Source: Peptostreptococcaceae bacterium
GTDB lineage: Bacteria; Bacillota_A; Clostridia; Peptostreptococcales; Acidaminobacteraceae
Assembly (NCBI GenBank): GCA_013619035.1
Contig: JABXKX010000359.1
Span: 1-7,116, forward strand
DNA: 7,116 nucleotides
Direction of reading: 5' to 3'
Part shown: in pieces, positions 1-5,215 of the stretch
How positions within the stretch are numbered: position 1 is the first letter of the stretch
Layout of the letters: the number at the start of each line of letters is the position of its first letter
Notes under the pieces: model-generated
Database searches by the model: none
What the model saw: only the letters and a program-made list of their open reading frames with translations
What the model was told of the DNA's origin: nothing
Position numbers and translations under genes: made by a program

Positions 1-973
1 TACTTTCTGATGATACCTGTCCCATCAGATCTACCTGTAGACAGGAGTTTATAGAAATCATTTTAAAGTTTTTTGCTATGACAACTGGATCGTTGACATA
101 ATCTACAGGATACATTTCAACGGCTGGATTATTGTTGACAAAATCATAAAGTCTTTTTGTTCCCATTAAGAACGTCGCAACCATTTTTCCATTGTGTATC
201 GACTTTTTCTTGTTTGTAATAACTCCCGCTTCAACTAATTCCACTACACCATCAGAAAACATCTCCGAATGGATACCAAGATCCTTTTTATCTTTTAGAA
301 ATAGCAGTACTGCATCTGGTATTGCGCCAATACCAAGTTGAAGAGTTGAACCGTCCTCAATAAGTGATGCACAGTTTTTTCCAATCAACTTCTCCACCTC
401 GCCAATTCGTGGCGGATTCAGTTCAAGCATTTCTCTTGAAGTTTCTACTATATGGGTAATATCCGAGATATGAATGAAGTTATCTCCCATTATTCTCGGC
501 ATATATTCATTAACTTCTGCTAAGACTATGTTTGCAGACTCTGCTGCTGATTTTGTATAGTCATTCGATAATCCTAAACTACAATATCCATGTTCATCCG
601 GTCTACTCACTTGAATCATCGCTACATCGACAGGCATACTCCCATCTCTGAATAATCTTGGTATCTCATAGAAAAAGCATGGTGTAAAGTCTGCTCTATT
701 TTCATTAACAGCTTTGCGTGTCGATCCTCCCACAAATAAAGCATTATGTTTAAAATTACTTACCATCTCCGGATTGACATATTCGCTTTTCCCCATTGCC
801 AGCATATGAACTATTTCAACATTCTTATACAAGTCTTTATTCTCGACCATTGCATTTACAATAGAAGTCGGTTCACTGCATGCATGGCCTATTACAACTC
901 TGTCACCAGATTTTATAGCTTTAATAACTTCTTTTGCAGTCATCACTTTTGAATCATATAATTTTTTCCACAT
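1..973 (-). CDS. abfT: 4-hydroxybutyrate CoA-transferase (AbfT/Cat2 type), N-terminal 324 codons, cut by window edge
   Basis: Family I CoA-transferase that moves CoA from acetyl-CoA or butyryl-CoA onto 4-hydroxybutyrate in the cytoplasm, giving the substrate of the neighbouring dehydratase. My translation runs without a stop from ATG at 973 to the window edge (324 codons; family members are about 430-440, so roughly a quarter is missing at the C-terminus). It begins MWKKLYDSKVMTAKEV. Recognisable motifs are the PDEHGYCSLG stretch (about residues 125-134), the glycine-rich LQLGIGAIPDAV (211-222), and GIHSEMFSDG (233-242), whose Glu237 matches the catalytic glutamate that forms the glutamyl-CoA thioester. 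The family motif SINSCLQVDLMGQV (307-320) follows. The start is supported by AGAGGA six bases upstream. It is third in the operon, 29 bases after the Nfu gene. Butyryl-CoA:acetate CoA-transferases are close relatives, so substrate choice rests mainly on linkage to abfD. Confidence 0.9.
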   Translation of the reverse strand, partial: MWKKLYDSKVMTAKEVIKAIKSGDRVVIGHACSEPTSIVNAMVENKDLYKNVEIVHMLAMGKSEYVNPEMVSNFKHNALFVGGSTRKAVNENRADFTPCFFYEIPRLFRDGSMPVDVAMIQVSRPDEHGYCSLGLSNDYTKSAAESANIVLAEVNEYMPRIMGDNFIHISDITHIVETSREMLELNPPRIGEVEKLIGKNCASLIEDGSTLQLGIGAIPDAVLLFLKDKKDLGIHSEMFSDGVVELVEAGVITNKKKSIHNGKMVATFLMGTKRLYDFVNNNPAVEMYPVDYVNDPVVIAKNFKMISINSCLQVDLMGQVSSES

Positions 974-1002
974 AAAAGGTCCTCTCTTGTTTTCTATCAT
1001 CC

Positions 1003-1302
1003 TTAAATGCTTCGTTTCGATTTGCCAAGGATTTGTTTTGCCATATTCATTAACTCATCGCTTACTTCATTAACTGCGATAACATCACAGACATCAGCAA
1101 TTTCACTTGCTAAAGTCTTCTTGACTACATTTTCAAGAGTTGTATTTGCTGATGGACAGCCCTTACATGCTCCTTCAAAACTTATCCTTACAATACCGTT
1201 CTTATAGTTTATGAAGCGTACATCTCCAAAATGCTCCTTTAACTGTGGTCTTATATTTTCATTCATTATTTTTTCTATTTTCATTTCGACATTTGAATGC
1301 AT
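1003..1302 (-). CDS. NifU C-terminal-domain (Nfu-type) iron-sulfur scaffold/carrier protein
   Basis: A 99-residue protein consisting essentially of one NifU C-terminal (Nfu) domain. Such domains bind a transient [4Fe-4S] cluster, usually between two protomers, and pass it to apo-enzymes. The signature is FEGACKGCPSANTTLENVV (residues 42-60), with the CxxC cysteines at 46 and 49; Cys72 is not part of the usual motif. The N-terminal helix (KIEKIMNENIRPQLKEH) and the beta strand GIVRISFEG fit the fold. There is no IscU-like or A-type domain. The start at 1302 is favoured over the internal Met7 because AAAGGA (1310-1315) lies seven bases upstream, overlapping the end of abfD. The gap to abfD is three bases, suggesting translational coupling. 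Position between abfD and the CoA-transferase suggests service to AbfD's cluster; that role is inferred from context. Confidence 0.87.
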   Translation of the reverse strand: MHSNVEMKIEKIMNENIRPQLKEHFGDVRFINYKNGIVRISFEGACKGCPSANTTLENVVKKTLASEIADVCDVIAVNEVSDELMNMAKQILGKSKRSI

Positions 1303-1305
1303 TTC

Positions 1306-2760
1306 TTATTCCTTTATCTTAGCAATATTCTTAGCAAGCTCCTTTTTATGAGCAAGGTTACTTTGTCTAGCAATCATTATTCTTTGTGCTTGAGGAGAAC
1401 CTGCTCCATGCATAGACTCGGTTCTATAACCTACTGCTGCAGTCCCTAACGTCAAGTTTTCTACAAGTCTTAAGATTCTTCTTCTATTTTCAGTTGTTGT
1501 CTTAGCATTACCTTTGAAATACTTCTCACACACCGGTCCGATAACAGGGTGATTAAAATCTTTTTCTGATGGTAATGTTACAAATAGTCCGCCTGCGATA
1601 TCTTCTGCTAGTCTCGCTATTTCATATGGGAAACGTGTGACATTTTGTTTACAAATATTTGCTAGAAGTAAATCAATCTGATAATTACCCGCCAAAGTCT
1701 GTTTTCCTTCTGCCGAACATGCGATACCACATGAATAAAGTGTTTCATTCAAATGAGTCATCTCAATTAATTTATCTTTGATATGTGAGGCTTTTTCTGC
1801 TCCGTTATACTCTGCTGCTACTGCCGCTGCACCGATTAGCACATCGCCAACACCAACCTTACATCCGCCGTATGACTGTCTATGATACCCTGCAAAACGC
1901 TCTACTAGCATCCCTGCAAATTCAGTTTCCCCATTAAGGAATAATCTGTCATTAGGAATAAATACATCATCAAATACAACTAATGCTTCGTGTCCACCAA
2001 ACTCACTGTTTCCTAAATCAATTTCAGCATTTTCCTCCATTTTTCTAAGATCACATGATTGACGACCGTAGATCATATAGATGCCTTCTGCATCTGTTTC
2101 AATCGCAAATGAAATTGCATAATCCTTATCATCAGGTCCCATAGCTATGGTCGGCATAATAAGATGTTCATGCGAATTAATTGATCCAGTCTGATGCGCT
2201 TTTGCACCTCTTACGATAACGCCGTCAGCTCTTCTCTCCACAACATGTAAAAACATATCCGGATCTTCTTGTTTACTCGGTGAAAGACTTCTATCACCTT
2301 TAGGATCTGTCATAGCTCCATCTACAGTTAAATCGTTATTTTGAACAAACTTCATATACTTGACAAAGTTCTCATGATAAGTCGTTTGATATTTTTTATC
2401 AATCTCAAAAGTTGTACTGAATACCGCATTAAAAGCATCCATGCCAACACATCTTTGGAAACATCCTGCAGTTTTTTGTCCTAACAGTCTTTGCATCTTT
2501 ACTTTCTTGATTAAATCATCTGTGCTTTGATGTAAGTGACAAAATCTATTAACAACTTCTCCAGTCAGATTTGATGTTGCGGTCATCAATTCTTTGTATT
2601 CATCTTGTTGAGCCAACTCGTAAGTCATAGCCAACGAATTTAATGAAGGTCTAATAACTGGATGGTCCACTGGATTTTCAACTAACTCTCCAAATAAATA
2701 AACCTTGATATTTAATTTTCTTAAACTTTCTATGTACTCGTCTCTTGTCATTAATGCCAT
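1306..2760 (-). CDS. abfD: 4-hydroxybutyryl-CoA dehydratase / vinylacetyl-CoA delta-isomerase
   Basis: Oxygen-sensitive flavoprotein that dehydrates 4-hydroxybutyryl-CoA to crotonyl-CoA by a ketyl-radical mechanism, using FAD and a [4Fe-4S] cluster; the active form is a homotetramer. The 484 residues compare with about 490 in the Clostridium aminobutyricum enzyme, from which it can be followed along its whole length. Cluster ligands are all present: Cys100 and Cys104 (GCFQRCVGMDAF), His293 and Cys300 (GYHRQSYGGCKVG). They equal C99, C103, H292 and C299 in the published numbering, which omits Met1. Other active-site positions kept are Thr191 (HQTGSINSHEH), Glu258 (GGHEALVVF), Tyr297, Lys301 and probably Glu448 (TESMHGAGSPQAQR). 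A loop near residues 400-410 is about seven residues shorter than in C. aminobutyricum. The ATG at 2760 has AAGGAAAGAGGG eight bases upstream. First gene of the operon, behind a sigma-54 promoter. No defect is seen. Confidence 0.97.
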   Translation of the reverse strand: MALMTRDEYIESLRKLNIKVYLFGELVENPVDHPVIRPSLNSLAMTYELAQQDEYKELMTATSNLTGEVVNRFCHLHQSTDDLIKKVKMQRLLGQKTAGCFQRCVGMDAFNAVFSTTFEIDKKYQTTYHENFVKYMKFVQNNDLTVDGAMTDPKGDRSLSPSKQEDPDMFLHVVERRADGVIVRGAKAHQTGSINSHEHLIMPTIAMGPDDKDYAISFAIETDAEGIYMIYGRQSCDLRKMEENAEIDLGNSEFGGHEALVVFDDVFIPNDRLFLNGETEFAGMLVERFAGYHRQSYGGCKVGVGDVLIGAAAVAAEYNGAEKASHIKDKLIEMTHLNETLYSCGIACSAEGKQTLAGNYQIDLLLANICKQNVTRFPYEIARLAEDIAGGLFVTLPSEKDFNHPVIGPVCEKYFKGNAKTTTENRRRILRLVENLTLGTAAVGYRTESMHGAGSPQAQRIMIARQSNLAHKKELAKNIAKIKE

Positions 2761-2768
2761 TTTATATG

Positions 2769-2780
2769 CCCTCTTTCCTT
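2769..2780 (-). promoter_or_regulatory. Ribosome binding site of abfD
   Basis: On the minus strand this reads AAGGAAAGAGGG, ending eight bases before the ATG at 2760. It supports Met1 rather than the internal Met4 as the start. Confidence 0.8.
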
Positions 2781-2817
2781 AGAATTATATTGTTATTTTT
2801 TTCTCAATCTTATGTAT

Positions 2818-2833
2818 CGCAACTATCGTGCCA
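2818..2833 (-). promoter_or_regulatory. Sigma-54 (-24/-12) promoter of the abfD operon
   Basis: The minus strand reads TGGCACGATAGTTGCG, an almost perfect match to the RpoN consensus TGGCACR-N4-TTGCW. The invariant GG is at 2832-2831 and the invariant GC at 2820-2819, with the correct ten-base interval. Transcription would start near 2807, giving a leader of about 47 bases before abfD. A promoter of this class needs an ATP-driven enhancer-binding protein, and a gene for one lies immediately upstream. Confidence 0.9.
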
Positions 2834-2856
2834 ACATTCATTTTTGTAACAATACC

Positions 2857-2869
2857 GCGTTTTCAACGC
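2857..2869. repeat. Short promoter-proximal inverted repeat
   Basis: GCGTT-TTC-AACGC is a perfect five-base inverted repeat with a three-base spacer, centred about 56 bases upstream of the predicted start site. It shares the CGTT/AACG outer edges of the three activator dyads but lacks their GTTYCA/TGRAAC core and four-base spacing. It could be a decayed or alternative regulator site, or chance. Confidence 0.3.
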
Positions 2870-2895
2870 TTGTTGATTACGCTTTATTTAGACAA

Positions 2896-2931
2896 ATAAA
2901 AAAAACGTTCCAATAATGGAACGTTTCTTTT
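2896..2931 (-). terminator. Probable intrinsic terminator of the regulator gene, overlapping activator site 1
   Basis: In minus-strand RNA a perfect ten-base-pair stem (AAACGTTCCA / TGGAACGTTT, at 2917-2926 and 2903-2912) with a four-base loop runs straight into a row of eight U (2905-2898, the first three in the stem). It lies about 105 bases past the regulator's stop codon and before the abfD promoter, where it would stop read-through. The stem is only moderately GC-rich. The same bases are the best of the three activator dyads, so the terminator reading is less certain than the operator reading. Confidence 0.55.
2907..2922. promoter_or_regulatory. Activator dyad 1 (putative upstream activating sequence)
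   Basis: GTTCCA-ATAA-TGGAAC is a perfect dyad that extends to ten-base arms (2903-2926). Its centre is about 108 bases upstream of the predicted start site, a usual distance for an enhancer-binding protein. It is the most symmetric of three sites with identical spacing in this gap. Inferred to be bound by the Fis-type HTH of the adjacent regulator. Confidence 0.75.
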
Positions 2932-2983
2932 CTATTTCGCTATAAAACCCCAACAATCAGGCATTGTTAATCTTTTAACTAGC

Positions 2984-2999
2984 GTTCCATAAATGAAAC
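2984..2999. promoter_or_regulatory. Activator dyad 2 (putative upstream activating sequence)
   Basis: GTTCCA-TAAA-TGAAAC has the same six-base arms and four-base spacer as dyad 1, with one base breaking the symmetry; a flanking C/G pair (2983, 3000) is also kept. Its centre is 77 bases from dyad 1 and about 184 bases from the predicted start site. Confidence 0.72.
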
Positions 3000-3012
3000 G
3001 TTTAAAATCTGC

Positions 3013-3028
3013 GTTTCACTTTTGGAAC
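3013..3028. promoter_or_regulatory. Activator dyad 3 (putative upstream activating sequence)
   Basis: GTTTCA-CTTT-TGGAAC repeats the dyad with the same spacing; read on the other strand it is nearly the same as dyad 2 (GTTCCA-AAAG-TGAAAC). Its centre is 29 bases from dyad 2, and it ends two bases before the regulator's stop codon. Confidence 0.72.
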
Positions 3029-3030
3029 AA

Positions 3031-4707
3031 CTACCTGTTTTCTTCGTACTTCTGTCTTTTTCTTACAAAAGTCGCTGCACCTATCCCTAATGCCTTAGCA
3101 GCACTACGCACATTTCCGTGCTCTTGATAAGCATTATGAAGCATTTCATATTCTAACTTTTCAAGTGCTTCTTTCAAAGTTCCTGTAGTGTCAGTTGTAT
3201 TCATTAAACCTATATTATTACATTTAACTTTAAACTCATGAGGTAGTTCTTCAGCTATTACAAGATTATCACTGCTCATCACCGTAATACGCTCTACACA
3301 GTTTTTGAGTTCTCGCACATTTCCTGGCCAATCATATGAGTAAAAATAGCGAAGCACTTCAGATGAAAAGGACTTATCCCAATTGTATTTAATGTTTATA
3401 CTCTTTAAAAAATAATCCGTTAATCCAAGTATATCACTTTTCCGTTCTCGAAGTGGTGGGATTACAATTGGAACAACATTAAGTCTATATAATAGATCTT
3501 TTCGAAAACGACCTTCTTCAACCATCTGCTCCAAATCACAATTAGTTGCTGCAACCAACCTAAAATCAACTTTAATTGGATTTGAATCACCAATTCTAAC
3601 GATTTCCCCTTCCTGCAATACTCTAAGTAACTTAACTTGCATATGAAGCGGCAGTTCTCCTATTTCATCTAGGAAAAGCGTACCACCATTAGCAACTTCG
3701 AACAATCCAATTTTCCCATTATTATCTGCACCTGTAAATGCGCCTTTTATATAGCCAAACAATTCGGATTCAATAAGATTTTCCGGAATTGCACCACAAT
3801 TAATCTTTATAAACTTCTTGTCTTTTCTCTTGCTATTGGTATGTATGAATTTGACGATTTCTTCTTTTCCAACACCACTTTCTCCTAATACCAGTATTGA
3901 GACTTCTGTCCGTGCTGCTCTTTTAGCCATCTTCAAAGTATCTATCATTTTCTTGTCTTCGACTACTAGGAATTTAGTTTCTAACAGCTGTATCTTCAGC
4001 TCGTCCATTTCCCTTTTTATAGTATCCTTAACTTTTGTATTCTCTTTTAGCATCCCTCTCAAGCGGTGAATCTCAGTCTCGTCACGAACATTTGTAACGA
4101 TCATCGTGATTTCTCCGTTGCTATTATAGATTGGATTGCTGGTAACAAGCACCTGCTTTCCAGATTTCAATCGTTGATTAATCGTCACAACGCCCTTATC
4201 CTTAAGTGCTAATAGTGACGCTGACTCTGAAATGATTCCTTTTTTCTCAAGCCCTTTCATATTTTGACCGATCAGATCTTCTATCTTAAAGCCTGTAATC
4301 CTTTCGTACGACTTATTAATTCTTAAAGTATTACCGTCACCGTCGGTAATGTAAATACCGTCATATGAACTCTCCAAAACTGCGTCCAAATATTTATGTG
4401 TTTTTTTACATATCAAGACGACACCTTCCACGTTATCATTTACGACATGAGGAAAGTAATCACAAAACAGTTCTTGTCCGTTAACAACCACTCTGTTTCC
4501 CAATATATTGTCTTTTAATGCATATATCTTCTTTAGCGTCACACCCCTAAACAGTATTTCAATATCGAAATACGAATAAACCGATTCTACATTTAAGAGA
4601 TCTAGTAGTTTTTGACTTATAGCCTCTACCCTTCCAAATAAATCTAATACAACAACTCCATTGTCTACGGAGTCAATAATTGTCTGAACGCTTATTTCTT
4701 TTAACAC
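3031..4707 (-). CDS. PAS-domain sigma-54-dependent transcriptional activator (enhancer-binding protein)
   Basis: A cytoplasmic AAA+ ATPase of 558 residues that would remodel sigma-54 RNA polymerase at the abfD promoter. Domains: a weak PAS-like region (about 8-100); a clearer PAS domain (about 105-213, SYDGIYITDGDGNTLRINKS); a charged coiled-coil-like linker (213-245); an AAA+ domain (about 250-470); and a Fis-type HTH (531-554, GNVRSAAKALGIGAATFVRK). AAA+ motifs are Walker A GESGVGKE (275-282), sigma-54-contacting GAFTGA (322-327), Walker B LFLDEIGEL with Asp347-Glu348, arginine-finger region FRKDLLYRLN (401-410) and sensor II WPGNVREL (460-467). All look functional. There is no receiver domain, so control is probably by a ligand or redox signal at the PAS domains; that signal is unknown. 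The start is GTG, chosen for AGAGG seven bases upstream; the overlapping ATG at 4709 is out of frame and stops at once. Three dyads follow the gene, before abfD, its likely target. Confidence 0.95.
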   Translation of the reverse strand: MLKEISVQTIIDSVDNGVVVLDLFGRVEAISQKLLDLLNVESVYSYFDIEILFRGVTLKKIYALKDNILGNRVVVNGQELFCDYFPHVVNDNVEGVVLICKKTHKYLDAVLESSYDGIYITDGDGNTLRINKSYERITGFKIEDLIGQNMKGLEKKGIISESASLLALKDKGVVTINQRLKSGKQVLVTSNPIYNSNGEITMIVTNVRDETEIHRLRGMLKENTKVKDTIKREMDELKIQLLETKFLVVEDKKMIDTLKMAKRAARTEVSILVLGESGVGKEEIVKFIHTNSKRKDKKFIKINCGAIPENLIESELFGYIKGAFTGADNNGKIGLFEVANGGTLFLDEIGELPLHMQVKLLRVLQEGEIVRIGDSNPIKVDFRLVAATNCDLEQMVEEGRFRKDLLYRLNVVPIVIPPLRERKSDILGLTDYFLKSINIKYNWDKSFSSEVLRYFYSYDWPGNVRELKNCVERITVMSSDNLVIAEELPHEFKVKCNNIGLMNTTDTTGTLKEALEKLEYEMLHNAYQEHGNVRSAAKALGIGAATFVRKRQKYEENR

Positions 4708-4710
4708 ATT

Positions 4711-4720
4711 TCCACCTCTT
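4711..4720 (-). promoter_or_regulatory. Ribosome binding site deciding the GTG start of the regulator
   Basis: The minus strand reads AAGAGGTGGA. Its AGAGG core (4719-4715) is seven bases before GTG at 4707. It excludes the out-of-frame ATG two bases earlier as the functional start of this gene. Confidence 0.7.
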
Positions 4721-4827
4721 AAACCGATTAAAGCATCTATTCAATTCTTTACATACATTTGCCAAAGAATATTCTGTTCCATCACTTGATAAAAAATGAT
4801 TCATCTATTTCTTATTACATCCCATTG

Positions 4828-4856
4828 AACATACCACAATAGCATTGCTAATTCAA
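4828..4856 (-). promoter_or_regulatory. Possible sigma-70-type promoter of the regulator gene
   Basis: On the minus strand TTGAAT (4856-4851) and TATGTT (4833-4828) are separated by exactly 17 bases, with a TGn extended -10 element just before the -10 box. Each hexamer matches consensus at four of six bases. Transcription would begin near 4821, giving a leader of about 114 bases. In AT-rich DNA such matches arise by chance, hence the modest confidence. Confidence 0.35.
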
Positions 4857-4958
4857 TACATTCAAAGGTATCATCTCTCCTAGTAATCAATTAATTTTAA
4901 GACAAAAATGACACAATCTCATTCAATTGGTTTTGCCATTTTTCTATGTCATTTCTAA

Positions 4959-5048
4959 TTTTATTTATATCATGAATTATGTAGAAATACTCCCACCTCT
5001 ACACGTGGTGAGATGAATTCCATAGGTAGTCGCAGACTGCTTAGATAA
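4959..5048 (+). pseudogene. Probable remnant of an IS200/IS605-type TnpB C-terminal tail and its element end
   Basis: Plus strand, the only gene-like trace on that strand. The frame from 4974 to the stop at 5046 reads ELCRNTPTSTRGEMNSIG followed by SRRLLR. From memory this resembles the low-complexity C-terminal tails of IS605 OrfB/TnpB proteins in Firmicutes (RNTPTSTRGE-like), which overlap the 3' omega-RNA and the right end of the element. The DNA also forms the hairpin expected there: TCCCACC (4991-4997) against GGTGAGA (5007-5013), with one mismatch and a nine-base loop. Upstream in frame there is a stop at 4956-4958 and no TnpB core, so at best this is a fragment. It could also be a fortuitous match. 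Confidence 0.4.
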
Positions 5049-5149
5049 TAAAAACACCCACTAGAACCTTGCTATTGAAAAACACCACTGGGATCATTAA
5101 TATTTCAATTAAAGTACATGATAACGTAAAATAGCAATCATCTATTGGT

Positions 5150-5189
5150 TATAAATACAAAAGAACCTGACTATTATATCAAGTTCTTT
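5150..5189 (-). terminator. Intrinsic terminator of truA
   Basis: In minus-strand RNA an 11-base-pair stem, AAAGAACTTGA against TCAGGTTCTTT (5189-5179 and 5170-5160, one G-U pair), closes an eight-base loop and is followed by UU, then GUAUUUAU. It lies 26 bases past the truA stop codon. The U-tract is short and interrupted, so efficiency may be limited. Confidence 0.65.
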
Positions 5190-5215
5190 CTAATCTACCT
5201 ATTATTTTTATTTGA

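Larger units (their letters stand above)
4708..5215. other. 508-base gap between truA and the regulator gene
   Basis: No intact gene is seen on either strand. From right to left it holds the truA terminator (5150-5189), a probable plus-strand insertion-sequence remnant (about 4959-5048), a possible regulator promoter (4828-4856) and the regulator's ribosome binding site. A ten-base palindrome, AGAATATTCT, sits at 4766-4775 in the presumed leader. One lone half-site GTTCCA (4777-4782) has no partner arm at the four-base spacing, so it is not counted as an activator dyad. Two similar AAACACC-containing stretches (about 5051-5061 and 5079-5089) are direct near-repeats of unknown meaning. Confidence 0.6.

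Noticed and set aside
746..952. 68-codon plus-strand open frame
   Set aside because: Lies entirely within the minus-strand CoA-transferase gene, has no ribosome binding site and reads as a mirror of the real gene.
1007..1207. 66-codon plus-strand open frame
   Set aside because: Antisense shadow of the Nfu gene, with no family features.
2952..2968. AACAAT-CAGGC-ATTGTT inverted repeat between dyads 1 and 2
   Set aside because: A lone AT-rich six-base repeat with no resemblance to the other dyads and no U-tract; expected by chance at this composition.
3818..4069. 83-codon plus-strand open frame
   Set aside because: Antisense to the Walker A and linker part of the activator; the hydrophobic, Ser-rich composition is typical of antisense frames in AT-rich genes.
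4754..4769. TGGCA-like minus-strand sequence as a second sigma-54 promoter for the regulator
   Set aside because: The GG is present (TTTGGCAAATGTATGTA), but no GC occurs at the required ten-base interval, so the -12 element is missing.
4777..4782. GTTCCA as a fourth activator site
   Set aside because: Only a half-site: the sequence four bases on is TTGATA rather than TGRAAC.
4673..4804. 43-codon minus-strand frame (begins MNHFLSSDGTEYSLANV) overlapping the regulator's start
   Set aside because: It could be a leader peptide, but it has only a weak ribosome binding site, no recognisable similarity, and overlaps the regulator's own ribosome binding site and first codons. Chance is the simpler reading.
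5050..5095. Two AAACACC-containing stretches as a terminator or array
   Set aside because: They are direct rather than inverted near-repeats, occur only twice and give no stem longer than four pairs with a U-tract.
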